A stretch of 64,000 nt of DNA from Novispirillum itersonii (GCF_014205675.1 NZ_JACIIX010000005.1:186923-250922); one strand, 5' to 3'; positions 42,821-52,277 are shown, counted from the stretch's first letter. Made by a program: numbers and translations. Notes: generated by a model from the letters alone, not told the origin.

Positions 42821-45592
42821 TCACGCCGGTCCGGAGACCGGAACCCGGCACGGCAGACGCAGGGTGAAGCAGACGCCTTTCCCCTCTTCGCTGTCAACCG
42901 TGATCGTTCCTTTCAGGCTTTGAACAACAATGTTGTAGACAATGTTCATGCCCAATCCACTGCCCCCTTGCCCGCGCTTGGTGGTGAAAAAGGGGTCAAA
43001 AATCCGCGCGAGATTGGCCGCCGGAATCCCGGCTCCGTCATCGCAGTACCTCAATACCACAACTTCCCTGTCAGCGTCCCGCCGGACCTCCAGACGGATC
43101 CGGCCATGCTCGCGGCCATCAAAGCCATGCTGTAACGAATTGACCACCAGATTGGTCAGCACCTGCGCGAACGGCCCCGGGTAACTGTCCATCAGGATGC
43201 CGTCCGGACAGTCAAGATCCACCCGGTACGGGGTGCGCTTCAGCTTCGGCCCCAGACTGACCAAGACCTCCTGCATATAGGCCTTCAGATCAAACTGGCG
43301 GCGTTCCTCACAGGTCTGGTCAACCGCCACCTGCTTGAAGCTCTGGATCAGGTTGGCCGCCCGCAGGCTGTTGGACAGCAGCAGGGTGGTGGCGTTGTCG
43401 GCAACACCGAGGAAATCGGCAAAGTCCTGCTTGCGGATCCGCCCTTCATCAAACAGGCTGCGGATCGCCTTCACCTTCTCCTGCAAATGGGTGGTGGTGG
43501 TGACGACAATACCAACCGGAGTGTTGATCTCGTGCGCCACCCCGGCGACCAGCCCGCCGAGGGAGGCCATCTTTTCCGCTTCGATCAGGCTTTTCTGGGT
43601 GGATTTCAGGGTCCGCAGCGCCGATTCCGCCTCATCCCGCGCCCGCTCCAGATCGCCTTCCAGCCGCTTGCGCTCTGAAATATCGTTGGAGGCCACCAGA
43701 ATCGCCGCCTGCCCCTGATAGGTCATCAGGCTGGCCGACAGCAGCGCCCACATCGGCTGCCCGTCGGCGTTTTTCAGCTCCACCTCAAAGTCCTTGATCG
43801 CCCCGGCATCGCCCAGCCGGGCCACCAGCCGTTTGCGGTCATCGGGATTGACATAGACCTCGGTGACGGAGCGCTGCGCCTGCGCCGGATCGGACGGATC
43901 AATGCCGAACACCTCGCGGGCGTATTCGTTGGCGAACAGATAGCGCTGCGAGGTCAGACCCGACACCACCATCGGCAGCGGCATCGCCTCGATCAGGTCC
44001 CGCACCTGCTCCTCGGCCCGGCGCTGGTCGGTGACATCGGTGAAAGTGCGGACAAAGCTGCCATCGGCCAGCGGCACATTGCGGCTTTCAAAAATCCGGC
44101 CATCGCGGCGGCGGATTTCATTCAGGCCGTGGCTGCGGCAGGCGGCCTCGCCAAGATACCGCTCCTGCACTTTGTCAAAATCGGTGCCGAGGTCGCCGCG
44201 CTCAAACATATAGCGCAGCAGCCGCGACAGGGTCGGCCGCCCGGCAAACAGGCTTTCCGGCAGGTCGAACATATCGCGGAAGCGGGCATTGTGCGCCACC
44301 AGCCGCTGGGCGGGATCGGCCATGAACAGGCCCTGATCCATGTTCTCCACCACCGCCTTCAGCAGTTCCCGCTCCCGCGCCAGATCCTCCTGACTGCGCA
44401 GCAGGGCCGCTTCGGCGGTCTTGCGTTCGGTGATATCCCCGGCGGAGCCGATAATCCGCCGCACCCGGCCGCTGTGCGGATCCCGCACCGCCGTGCCCCG
44501 TTGCAGCACCCAGCGGTAGGACTGCAAGCCCGCCGCCGCCGATCCGGTATGCTGCTCGCGGAAGCGGTATTCCAGACTCAGCCGGGGCCGCACCCCGCGC
44601 AGCAGTTCCCGCACCGCCGTGCGGAAGCGGGCGCGGTCGTCGGGGTGGATCCGCTCCAGCCATTCCGCCGCATTATAGACGCCGCCGTCCTCCGCCCCGA
44701 TATCGAACAGTTCGCTGAGGCGGGGGGAGGCAATCACCGAGGCGGCGGGCACATCCCAGTCGTACACCCCTTCATTCAGGGCGATCACCGCCTGCGCGTA
44801 GCGTTCCTCGCTCTGGCGCAGGCGTTCGGTCACCTGCTTGGAGTCCGTGACATCGGCGACGCTGCCGGTCAGGCGGATCGCCCGCCCCGCCGCATCGCGC
44901 AGGGCCAGACCGTGCTGGCGCACCCACACCACCGCCCCGGCCCCGGTGCGCATCCGGTATTCGCAGGAAAACCGGTCGGTGTGGCCGCGCAGATGGTCAA
45001 TATGGGCGCGGCGATAGACCGGCACGTCGTCCGGTACAATCCGTGATGACCAGTCTTCCGGCCGCACCACCCCGAACGGCAGATTGAACATCTCCCGCAC
45101 CCGGTCGGAAAAGAACAGGGTGCCGCTGGCGATATCCCAGTCGTAAATCCCTTCGTTGGAGGACCGCAGCGCCAGCGCATAGCGTTCGCGGGCGCGTTCC
45201 AGCTCCTCCTCCTTCCGGCGCAGGGCGGTGATATCGCTGAAGGTGCGGACAAAGCCGCCATCGGGCAGCGGGCTGCCTTCCACCTGCAACACCTGCCCGG
45301 TTTCCAGCCGCAGTTCATAGTGGTGGCGGCGTTCGTGCGACCGCAGGGTCTTGTCCATCAGGGTCCGGACCAGCGCCTCGCGTTCGTCGTCATTCAGGCC
45401 GGAGGCCTCGGCCTCAATCTGCGTGGCGCGGAAGCGCAGGATATCTTCCCACAGGGTGCCGGGGCGGGTCATCGCCTCCGGCAGGCCCATCATGGTGCGC
45501 CAGCGGGCATTGCAGAAGGTCAGGCGGAAGTCGGCATCCACCGTCACCACGCCCTGTTCAACCGTGTCCAGTACCAGATCCAGCCGTGTCAT
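42821..45592 (-). CDS. Cytosolic multi-PAS histidine kinase
   Basis: This 923-residue protein has no membrane helix. It has five PAS domains in a row (approximately 1-115, 140-260, 265-395, 400-530, 535-660, each with the D..G..YDW/F or FRDMF-type strands and PAC ends), a short coiled coil, a dimerisation box with the phospho-accepting His (SLGGLVAGVAHEINTPVGIVV) and a C-terminal ATPase domain (N box VLTNLVVNSLQHGF, G boxes DDGAGIP and GGSGLGMNIV). It senses an intracellular cue through PAS domains, probably via heme, FAD or small ligands, and phosphorylates the HD-GYP regulator encoded next. No terminator separates the two. Confidence 0.9.
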   Translation of the reverse strand: MTRLDLVLDTVEQGVVTVDADFRLTFCNARWRTMMGLPEAMTRPGTLWEDILRFRATQIEAEASGLNDDEREALVRTLMDKTLRSHERRHHYELRLETGQVLQVEGSPLPDGGFVRTFSDITALRRKEEELERARERYALALRSSNEGIYDWDIASGTLFFSDRVREMFNLPFGVVRPEDWSSRIVPDDVPVYRRAHIDHLRGHTDRFSCEYRMRTGAGAVVWVRQHGLALRDAAGRAIRLTGSVADVTDSKQVTERLRQSEERYAQAVIALNEGVYDWDVPAASVIASPRLSELFDIGAEDGGVYNAAEWLERIHPDDRARFRTAVRELLRGVRPRLSLEYRFREQHTGSAAAGLQSYRWVLQRGTAVRDPHSGRVRRIIGSAGDITERKTAEAALLRSQEDLARERELLKAVVENMDQGLFMADPAQRLVAHNARFRDMFDLPESLFAGRPTLSRLLRYMFERGDLGTDFDKVQERYLGEAACRSHGLNEIRRRDGRIFESRNVPLADGSFVRTFTDVTDQRRAEEQVRDLIEAMPLPMVVSGLTSQRYLFANEYAREVFGIDPSDPAQAQRSVTEVYVNPDDRKRLVARLGDAGAIKDFEVELKNADGQPMWALLSASLMTYQGQAAILVASNDISERKRLEGDLERARDEAESALRTLKSTQKSLIEAEKMASLGGLVAGVAHEINTPVGIVVTTTTHLQEKVKAIRSLFDEGRIRKQDFADFLGVADNATTLLLSNSLRAANLIQSFKQVAVDQTCEERRQFDLKAYMQEVLVSLGPKLKRTPYRVDLDCPDGILMDSYPGPFAQVLTNLVVNSLQHGFDGREHGRIRLEVRRDADREVVVLRYCDDGAGIPAANLARIFDPFFTTKRGQGGSGLGMNIVYNIVVQSLKGTITVDSEEGKGVCFTLRLPCRVPVSGPA

Positions 45593-45929
45593 GGCCCGGC
45601 AACCCCTTTCCCCCCGGAAGAAGCCTGTCCCGCATCCTGTTGTGCGGGTATTTTTTGTTTATCCGGCCCGACACCCCCCGGTGTCAGACCTCCCTGCTTT
45701 TAGTGCCAAAGCACTATATCCGCACCGGTCCTGTCCCGCCATAGGCTGACCGCCGGGTCTTGCATTTTTTGCAAAAGCATTACGCCTTCAGGATGTTCCG
45801 CCCCGAAGCATACAGGAGAGCCGGGAAATCGGCTTTTCGCTGATTTCTCCGCGCAGGCAGTTCCCAGCCGGGGCGGAAACGCGCTAGTCTGTCGCCGGAC
45901 GGATCTAGGGGGACCCCCGTTACAGCATC
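45593..45929. other. Intergenic region with hairpins, no gene seen
   Basis: This is the divergent region between the multi-PAS kinase gene and the extensin-like gene. It contains a perfect hairpin TAGTGC-CAAA-GCACTA and an AT-rich stretch with TTGCATTTTTTGCAA. These may be part of the promoters of both sides. No gene or element is recognisable. Confidence 0.4.
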
Positions 45930-46631
45930 ATGCCAGCGTTCAGGCCAGAGATCAGGCAGCAGCCACACCACCGCAGGACCCAGACCCGCCGCGCCCCGCA
46001 GGCCGGGCTGCTGGCCGTGGCCTGCGCCCTGCTGCTGGCCGCCTGCGCCGCCCCCCCGGCCCCGACCGGCGGCGGTGGCCGGGTCAGCCGCCCGCTGAAT
46101 GAACAGGGGGCAGCCTGCATGATCGGCCTGTCCTATTCCGGCAGCGCCTTCAACCGCATAAAAGATACCGACTCGGGCAATGCCTGCGGCATCGCTTCGG
46201 CGGTCTCGCTGGTGGCGGCACAGGCCATCCTGTCGAAACCGGCCCCGATGGACTGCGGACTGGCAATCCGTTACGCCCGCTTTGATGAGCAGGTGATCCA
46301 GCCGCTGGCGATGGAGCTGTTCGGCAAGCCGGTCGCCGTGGTCCACCACTACGGGTCGTACAACTGCCGGGGCCGGACCTCGGACAAAAGCCGCCTGTCG
46401 GAACACTCCTATGGCCGGGCGCTGGACCTCGGGGTGTTTGAACTGGACGGCGGCGACACCATCTCCGTCACCAAACACTGGAAGGGTGCCGGGGCCAAAT
46501 CAGAGTTTCTGCAACGGGTGGCCCGGTCTGCCTGTGATTACTTCAGCGTGGTCCTGTCCCCCAATTCCGACAAAGACCATTACGACCATATTCATGTAGA
46601 CATCGGACCCTGGAAAAAATGCGGCACCTGA
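45930..46631 (+). CDS. Extensin-like C-terminal domain lipoprotein
   Basis: This 233-residue protein has an N-terminal signal with a lipobox-like LLAAC near residue 39. The rest is the extensin-like domain (PF06904) of alphaproteobacteria: MDCGLAIRYARFDEQVIQPLAMELFG, HHYGSYNCRGR, LSEHSYGRALDLGVFEL, RVARSACDYFSVVLSPNSDKDHYDHIHVDIG. The His/Asp pattern (SEHSYGRALDL, HYDHIH) is that of a metal-dependent peptidase fold (VanY/LAS-like), so an action on peptidoglycan is likely. It overlaps the D,D-carboxypeptidase gene by 13 bases. Confidence 0.82.
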   Translation: MPAFRPEIRQQPHHRRTQTRRAPQAGLLAVACALLLAACAAPPAPTGGGGRVSRPLNEQGAACMIGLSYSGSAFNRIKDTDSGNACGIASAVSLVAAQAILSKPAPMDCGLAIRYARFDEQVIQPLAMELFGKPVAVVHHYGSYNCRGRTSDKSRLSEHSYGRALDLGVFELDGGDTISVTKHWKGAGAKSEFLQRVARSACDYFSVVLSPNSDKDHYDHIHVDIGPWKKCGT

Positions 46632-48130
46632 GTTCTGCGGTTTTGGCCCGTTGCGGCACCCGTCTCCTGCTCTGTTCGGCACTGGCGCTGACGGCGCTGC
46701 TGCCCCTGACCGCGCCCGGCGCGCAGGCCGCCGACAAGGGCAAGGCCGCAGCAGCCCAACAGGGCGCACCCCAGCAGGCCGCCCCGCAACAGACCCCGGC
46801 ACAGGGGGCCGGGGCGGACACCGCCACCCGGATGGGCACCACCGATCCGGCCACCGCCGGGACTGCGCTGTCGCCCGACCCGGCCAGCCTGCGCACCGGT
46901 TATGTGCTGATGGACGCCAAGACCGGACAGGTGCTGGCGGCGGAAAAAGCGCGGGAAACCTTCATCCCGGCCTCCGTCACCAAGCTGATCTCGATGGTCG
47001 GCATCCTGTCGATGGCACCGCCGGATTTCCGCTTCGCCACCACCCTCACCGCCACCGGGCCGGTGAAGAACGGCATCGTGCAGGGCGACCTGATTCTGGT
47101 CGGCGGCGGCGATGCCTCGCTGGATATCGACGCCTTCGAGGAACTGGTGCAGACCCTGAAAGATCAGGGCATCAAGGGCGTGAAGGGCAAGTTCCTCTAC
47201 GATGCCAGCGCCCTGCCGACCATTCCGGTGCTGGAAGCGACCCAGCCGCCGGAGGTGCCCTATAACCCCGGCCTGTCCGGCCTTGGCGTCAGCTACAACC
47301 GCTTCCGCATCGGCTTTGACAAGCAGGGCAAGCCGGTGGGGCTGGAACAGCCGCTGTCGCTGTATACCGAAGCCCTGCCCGCGACGCTGGATAAAAGCGA
47401 TACCGCGCTGGCGGTGCATAATGCCGCCCTGTATGCCGCCCGCACCTTTGTCTGGGTGGCGGAGCGCAACGGCCTGAAACTGGCGGCCCCGGAACCGGCA
47501 GGCAGCACCACCGGCAGCGTCACGCTGGCCCGCCACCTGTCGGAGCCGCTGGCGGCGATGGTCAAGGCCTCGGTCTATCATTCCAACAATGTGGCGCTGG
47601 AAACCATGGCGCTGGCGGTAACAGCAGGCAAAAGCCTTCAGGAAGCCGCCGACTCCCTGCGCAAGATCACCCAGACCGCCATCCCGAATGTGGCGTGGGG
47701 CGGTCTGGTGATGCCCAATGCCTCCGGCCTGTCGCCGGACGGGCGGATGACCCCCGGCCAGTGCGCGGCGCTGGCCCGCTTCGCCGGAACCGCCACCCTT
47801 GGCAACCAGCCGCTGAAGCCGTTCCTGCCCGGCCTGATGGATAATCCGTTCGGGATCCCCGACGGCTATCTCAACTCGCCCTCGCCGCTGCGCGGCAAAA
47901 GCGGCACCATGTTCTACGCCCGGGCGCTGGCCGGGGTGTTCACCGCCAAATCGGGGCGGGAGATGGCCTATTGCGTGATGAGTGACGATCAGGTCGCCCG
48001 CATCCGCTATGACGCCGTGCCGTTTGACAAACGCGAGGCTGACGCCACCAAGCTGCCCGCCCGCGACTGGCTGAAGTCGGCCCGCGCCAAGGAAGCCGGG
48101 CTGATCTCCGGCTGGATCGAGACCAACTGA
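46619..48130 (+). CDS. dacB: D-alanyl-D-alanine carboxypeptidase/endopeptidase, PBP4 type (S13)
   Basis: This 503-residue protein starts with a signal peptide and a low-complexity Ala/Gln linker (about 40-85). The peptidase motifs are complete: SxxK (Ser119-Lys122, PASVTK), SxN (YHSNN) and KTG-type KSGT (LRGKSGTM). PBP4-like enzymes cut D-Ala-D-Ala ends or cross-bridges of peptidoglycan in the periplasm. Its ATG lies inside the end of the preceding extensin-like gene, so the two envelope enzymes are made together. Confidence 0.92.
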   Translation: MRHLSSAVLARCGTRLLLCSALALTALLPLTAPGAQAADKGKAAAAQQGAPQQAAPQQTPAQGAGADTATRMGTTDPATAGTALSPDPASLRTGYVLMDAKTGQVLAAEKARETFIPASVTKLISMVGILSMAPPDFRFATTLTATGPVKNGIVQGDLILVGGGDASLDIDAFEELVQTLKDQGIKGVKGKFLYDASALPTIPVLEATQPPEVPYNPGLSGLGVSYNRFRIGFDKQGKPVGLEQPLSLYTEALPATLDKSDTALAVHNAALYAARTFVWVAERNGLKLAAPEPAGSTTGSVTLARHLSEPLAAMVKASVYHSNNVALETMALAVTAGKSLQEAADSLRKITQTAIPNVAWGGLVMPNASGLSPDGRMTPGQCAALARFAGTATLGNQPLKPFLPGLMDNPFGIPDGYLNSPSPLRGKSGTMFYARALAGVFTAKSGREMAYCVMSDDQVARIRYDAVPFDKREADATKLPARDWLKSARAKEAGLISGWIETN

Positions 48131-48182
48131 TCTCCGCAGGATCGGACGGGCCACCGCAGGACGGGCGGGGTAGAGTGTGGGC

Positions 48183-49067
48183 ATGACACAGACACCACCC
48201 CATACCCTGACCCGCCTGCGCCGGATGCTCGACCGGCTGGAGCAGACCCCGGACGATCCGCCGGATCTGACCGCCCTGAGTGCCGTTGCAGCGCTGTCTC
48301 CCTATCATGTCCACCGGCTGTTCCGGGCCTGCTGCGGCGTAACCCCACACCGCTACGGCCAGTTGCTGCGCCTGAAACAGGCAGCCTGGCGGCTGGCGTT
48401 CCGGCCAAACAGCACCGTCACCGCCATTGCCCTTGATGCCGGATACGACACCCCGGATGCCTTTGCCCGCGCCTTCCGGCAGCGGTTCGGGCTGGCTCCG
48501 TCCCGCTTCCGGGCTGTGCCGGACTGGACCGCCGCTGCCCGCACCCTGACCCCGCTGACGCTGGCGCGCCACCGCCTTGGGAGGATCCCGATGCCCACCC
48601 TGTCGGATGTTACCGTCGTCACCACCGCCCCGGTTCCGGTGGCGGTGCTGGAACACCACGGCGATCCCGCCACACTGGGGGACACCATCCGCCGCTTTAT
48701 CGACTGGCGGCGGGCGGTGCGCCTGCCCCCGGCGGTCAGCGCCACCTACACGGTGTTCCCCTGCGACCCCGCCGCCACCCCGCCGCAGGACTTCCGGCTG
48801 GATCTGTGCTGCGCCACCCCCGGCCCGGTGGCAGCCAATCCGCAGGGGGTGCGGGCCGGGCGGATCCCCGGCGGGCGGCGGGCCCGGCTGCGGGTCATCG
48901 GCGGCGACGACGCGCTGGAGGCCGCCGCCCTGTTCCTGTACCGCGACTGGCTGCCCGCCAGCGGAGAGACACCGGGGGACGCCCCCCTGTACTGCCAGCG
49001 GCTGCGCTTTTTCCCCGATGTGCCGGAGGCGGAGGCGGAACTCGACCTCTATCTGCCCCTGCGCTGA
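48183..49067 (+). CDS. AraC-family regulator with GyrI-like ligand domain
   Basis: This 294-residue protein has two helix-turn-helix units at about 25-110 (LSPYHVHRLFRACCGVTPHRYGQLLRLKQAAWRLAF and ALDAGYDTPDAFARAFRQRFGLAPSRF) followed by a C-terminal GyrI/SbmC-like domain (about 140-294; VPVAVLEHHGDPATLGDTIRRFIDWRR ... LDLYLPLR) that binds small aromatic or cationic ligands, as in SoxS/Rob-type and BltR-like regulators. Its target is unclear: no divergent gene is near. An in-frame GTG two codons upstream is possible but less likely. Confidence 0.88.
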   Translation: MTQTPPHTLTRLRRMLDRLEQTPDDPPDLTALSAVAALSPYHVHRLFRACCGVTPHRYGQLLRLKQAAWRLAFRPNSTVTAIALDAGYDTPDAFARAFRQRFGLAPSRFRAVPDWTAAARTLTPLTLARHRLGRIPMPTLSDVTVVTTAPVPVAVLEHHGDPATLGDTIRRFIDWRRAVRLPPAVSATYTVFPCDPAATPPQDFRLDLCCATPGPVAANPQGVRAGRIPGGRRARLRVIGGDDALEAAALFLYRDWLPASGETPGDAPLYCQRLRFFPDVPEAEAELDLYLPLR

Positions 49068-49074
49068 CCGCACA

Positions 49075-49113
49075 GAAAAGCCCCCACCCCTTTCAGGGCG
49101 GGGGCTTTTCTGC
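49075..49113. terminator. Bidirectional terminator
   Basis: AAAAGCCCCC..CC / GG..GGGGGCTTTT with a small loop, between the AraC gene and the convergent BOF-protein gene. Confidence 0.9.
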
Positions 49114-49139
49114 GGCATCCTCGGGATCGCCCCGGGCGG

Positions 49140-49493
49140 TCAGGGCAGAACCAGCAGGCTGTCCACATCCACTTCCGGCGACTGAAGGTATTCAGCCTCC
49201 ACCTCACCGCGCAGCTCGATCGGTGTGCTGTCCGACACCGGTTGCGCCGCGAACAGATGCCGGTCAATTTCCACCCGGATCTGGCCGGTGTCATCGGCAA
49301 ACATGTATTTGTCGGAACTGAGCTGCTTCACCAGCCTGCCCCGCAGCACCACCGGCTGGTCATCACGGCCATCGGCCAGCACTGCCTTAACGGTCTGATG
49401 CACCGCTGTCGCCCCCGGCCCGGTGTATTGGGCAACGGCCGCCACCGGGATCATCATCGCCGCCACGGCGACCCCTGTCAGAACACGGATCAT
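49140..49493 (-). CDS. Periplasmic BOF-domain (YgiW/YdeI-type) stress protein
   Basis: This 117-residue protein has a signal peptide (about 1-21, AVAQ) and a bacterial OB-fold (BOF): VKAVLADGRDDQPVVLRGRLVKQLSSDKYMFADDTGQIRVEIDRHLF, PIELRGEVEAEYLQSPEVDVDSLLVL. This family (NirD/YgiW/YdeI) is induced by stress or metals and binds small cations or peptides in the periplasm. The start used with MIRVLTGVAV is the signal-bearing one; the longer ORF start at 49571 runs through the terminator-proximal region. It has the neighbouring GGAGG ribosome site. Confidence 0.85.
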   Translation of the reverse strand: MIRVLTGVAVAAMMIPVAAVAQYTGPGATAVHQTVKAVLADGRDDQPVVLRGRLVKQLSSDKYMFADDTGQIRVEIDRHLFAAQPVSDSTPIELRGEVEAEYLQSPEVDVDSLLVLP

Positions 49494-49587
49494 TCTGTGG
49501 TCCTCCCTCTTTTCGCGTTGTGTGAATGCAGAAATTCTATTCCTGCGTGGGTGAACCCAGCCTGAAACCACCGTTCAGGAACGCCAT

Positions 49588-49626
49588 GAAAAAACCCGGC
49601 GGAGCCTGCGCCCCGCCGGGTTTTTC
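49588..49626 (-). terminator. Terminator of the phosphofructokinase gene
   Basis: A6 then CCCGGCGG / CCGCCGGG and T6 on the plus strand; it reads well on both strands. It lies right after the phosphofructokinase gene (minus strand). Confidence 0.92.
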
Positions 49627-49646
49627 CTGTCGTATCGCCTCTGGCC

Positions 49647-50855
49647 TCAGCGGCCGAGGATCTTCGCCACCTTGTTCTGGCGCAGGCGGTAGGCATCCGG
49701 CATCCCGGAGCCCAGCAGCGGGCGCAGATACATGCGGAAGGCATCGGTGACATCGGTGCCGCAGGGCGAGATGAACTCGTCCGGCATCACCTTGGTCTTG
49801 CCCGCCACTTCCAGCAGGTCGGTCAGGTGGTAATCGACCGAATAGAAGCCGGTGCGGTGAATGGTGACGGAGCCGTCACGGTCGCCCCACATGGCGAACT
49901 GCACGGCCTTTTCGCCGACTTCACGGGCTTCGCGCTGGTCAACGTCGGACACACAGCCGACGAAGGAACGCTGCACATAGCCGAAGGTGTCGCCGCGCAC
50001 GCGCTTGTAGCCAAGGCGCTTCTTGATCACATCAACCAGCATCTCGGCCAGACCGCCGCCGCCGAGCTGAATGTTGCCGTGGGCGTCGCGCTCGACCTCT
50101 TCGGCCAGCTTGGTGGCGATCGGCACATGGTTTTCGTCGGCGATGCCTTCTGACACCGCGATGACGCAGCGGCCATGCCTGTCCATGGTCGCCTTGACGG
50201 CGGTCAGGAACTTGTCGATGTCAAAGGCGCGTTCCGGCACATAGATCAGGTGCGGGCCGTCATCGGGGAACTTCTTGCCCAGCGCGGCGGCGGCGGTCAG
50301 GAATCCGGCATGCCGCCCCATCACCACACCGATATAAACGCCCGGAAGCGCCCAGTTATCCAGATTGGCGCCCATGAAGGCCTGCGCCACGAAGCGCGCC
50401 GCCGACGGGAACCCCGGGGTGTGGTCATTCACCATCAGGTCGTTGTCGATGGTCTTGGGGATGTGGATGCAGCGCAGGGCGTAATCGGCCTTGCGGGCTT
50501 CTTCCGACACGATCCGGACGGTGTCGGAGCTGTCGTTGCCGCCGATGTAGAAGAAATAGCCGATCTCGTGCGCCTTCAGGACCTTGAAGATTTCCTGACA
50601 GTACTGAAGATCCGGCTTATCGCGGGTGGAGCCCAGCGCCGACGACGGGGTGCCCGCCACCAGTTCCAGATTGTGGGTGGTTTCCTGCGTCAGATCGAGG
50701 AAATCTTCCTGCACGATGCCGCGCACACCGTGGAAAGCCCCGTAGACCTTCTCGATATTGCGGAACTTGCGGGATTCAAGGACCGCGCCAACCATCGACT
50801 GGTTGATAACCGCGGTGGGACCGCCACCTTGGGCGACCAGAACTTTGCCGTTCAC
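49647..50855 (-). CDS. pfp: Pyrophosphate-dependent 6-phosphofructokinase
   Basis: This protein of 402 residues has GGGPTAVINQS near the start, GGND at about 105-108 (Asp where ATP enzymes have Gly) and PKTIDND at about 133-139 (Lys where ATP enzymes have Gly). These two changes are diagnostic of PPi specificity. It interconverts fructose 6-phosphate and fructose 1,6-bisphosphate reversibly with pyrophosphate. The GTG used follows GGAG at six bases; the TTG two codons upstream is unlikely. Monocistronic, with strong terminator. Confidence 0.92.
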   Translation of the reverse strand: MNGKVLVAQGGGPTAVINQSMVGAVLESRKFRNIEKVYGAFHGVRGIVQEDFLDLTQETTHNLELVAGTPSSALGSTRDKPDLQYCQEIFKVLKAHEIGYFFYIGGNDSSDTVRIVSEEARKADYALRCIHIPKTIDNDLMVNDHTPGFPSAARFVAQAFMGANLDNWALPGVYIGVVMGRHAGFLTAAAALGKKFPDDGPHLIYVPERAFDIDKFLTAVKATMDRHGRCVIAVSEGIADENHVPIATKLAEEVERDAHGNIQLGGGGLAEMLVDVIKKRLGYKRVRGDTFGYVQRSFVGCVSDVDQREAREVGEKAVQFAMWGDRDGSVTIHRTGFYSVDYHLTDLLEVAGKTKVMPDEFISPCGTDVTDAFRMYLRPLLGSGMPDAYRLRQNKVAKILGR

Positions 50856-51007
50856 GGGCAACTCCGTCTGTGCAGGGACTGCATGTCGTGGGCAGGCATC
50901 AACCGGGATGCCGCCGGTGCCGATGCTTTACCGAATTGTCATCCAAAAGGCCAGCATGGATATGCACGGGCTGCCCTGCGCCAGCCGCAGCCCGTGCCCC
51001 ACCGCCT

Positions 51008-51553
51008 TCACTGCGGCCGGGGATCCGTCGCCAGCCGGGAATAGATCCGCAGGGAGAGAAAGGCCCCGTCCTTGACCTCGCAGTCCCGCGCCGTGCCTTC
51101 GTGGGTGAAGCCGCAACGCTCCAGCAGCGCCCAGGAGGCGCGGTTGGGCTCCTCCACCTCGGCCCGCAGACGGTGAAGGTCGGTGGTGGCAAAGACATGG
51201 GCGGTAAAGGTGCGCAGGGCTTCCGTCGCATAGCCCTGCCGCCAGAACTCCGGCAGCAGCCAGTATCCAATCTCGGCCCGGCGGTGCACGGCATCGCGGT
51301 CGTTGTAGCCGATGCAGCCGAGGAACCGCCCGTCGCCCCGCCGCTCCACCACCAGCCATTCGCCGGTGCCGTCGCGGACGAGGCTGTCATACCAGTCCAT
51401 CTGCACCTGACAGGACTCATAGGTATCATAACTGATCCCATAATGGGCGATCACCTGCGGGTCTGACAGCCCGGCAAACACCGCCGCATGATCCGCCGCC
51501 ACCACCGCCCGCAGGCGGATCCGGGGCCCTCCGGCCTTACTCTCTGTCACCAT
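51008..51553 (-). CDS. RimJ/RimL-type GNAT N-acetyltransferase
   Basis: This 181-residue protein belongs to the Acetyltransf_3 group: IRLRAVVAADHAAVFAGLSDPQVIAHYGISYDT, IGYWLLPEFWRQGYATEALRTFTAHVFATTDLHRLRAEVEEPNRASWALLERCGFTHEG. It transfers acetyl groups to amines, possibly N-termini or small molecules. It follows the second acetyltransferase with 21 bp between them on the same strand, so these two form an operon. Confidence 0.85.
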   Translation of the reverse strand: MVTESKAGGPRIRLRAVVAADHAAVFAGLSDPQVIAHYGISYDTYESCQVQMDWYDSLVRDGTGEWLVVERRGDGRFLGCIGYNDRDAVHRRAEIGYWLLPEFWRQGYATEALRTFTAHVFATTDLHRLRAEVEEPNRASWALLERCGFTHEGTARDCEVKDGAFLSLRIYSRLATDPRPQ

Positions 51554-51574
51554 CGCCCCTGTCCATCCCCATGG

Positions 51575-52165
51575 TTACAGATCCTTCTTCATCAGGATCC
51601 ACTCCCCGTCCGGGTCCGATCCCGGGAACGGGGTGAACGGGCGGCGCTCCCATTCCTCAAAGCCCAGCCGCTGATACAGCCGCCGGGCATCGGTGTTGAA
51701 GCTGCCGACCATCAGGGTCAGCCGGGCAAAGCCCTTGGCCCGCCCGGTTTCTTCGGCATGGGTCAGCAGCGCCTCGCCAATCCTGCGGCCCCGGTATTCG
51801 GGGAACACGGCAGCGGCAACAATATACCACGTTCCCCCGGCCACCACCTTCAGGGCATTCAGCGGCCGGGTCACCGGCGGGCTGTTTTCGATGTACCCGG
51901 CGGGAACGTCCACCGGCAGCGCCCAGCCGTTCAGGCCCCCGGCCACCTGCCCATCCACTTCGGCCACCGACCAGTTGCGGTAATGGGAAAAATGGTCGGT
52001 CCCGGTGGCGATCAGGGTGCGCCCGACCTCAAACGCCGACTGACCGGTGCGGGCCGACAGCCCCCACAGATGCGACGACAGCCGCCGGGTGGCGGCATCG
52101 TTGAACAGCGCCAGATGCGAACAGTCTTCCTGCCGCGCCGGACGGAGGGTGAAGGTGGGCTGCAT
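51575..52165 (-). CDS. GNAT N-acetyltransferase
   Basis: This 196-residue protein has the typical GNAT core (FTLRPARQEDCSHLALFNDAATR, WYIVAAAVFPEYRGRRIGEALLTHAEETGRAKG, LMVGSFNTDARRLYQRLGFEEWERRPF) with the RGRRIGEAL acetyl-CoA loop. The substrate is unknown. It is located after the iron ABC permease gene on the same strand, with a 110-bp gap holding a perfect 14-bp palindrome (TATGATGTATCATA) that may regulate it. Confidence 0.82.
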   Translation of the reverse strand: MQPTFTLRPARQEDCSHLALFNDAATRRLSSHLWGLSARTGQSAFEVGRTLIATGTDHFSHYRNWSVAEVDGQVAGGLNGWALPVDVPAGYIENSPPVTRPLNALKVVAGGTWYIVAAAVFPEYRGRRIGEALLTHAEETGRAKGFARLTLMVGSFNTDARRLYQRLGFEEWERRPFTPFPGSDPDGEWILMKKDL

Positions 52166-52259
52166 GCCGGATTCCCTGCCAGAACAGACCGGCAGACCGC
52201 GCCCCGCCGGATAACGCGGGCGCGATCCTAATCAGAGGCAGAATATGTGTAAATCGTTA

Positions 52260-52273
52260 TATGATGTATCATA
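52260..52273. promoter_or_regulatory. Palindrome upstream of the two acetyltransferase genes
   Basis: TATGAT-GT-ATCATA, preceded by AT-rich sequence, lies between the permease stop and the acetyltransferase start. It could be an operator, or a weak hairpin at the end of the permease transcript. Confidence 0.35.
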
Positions 52274-52277
52274 CCGG

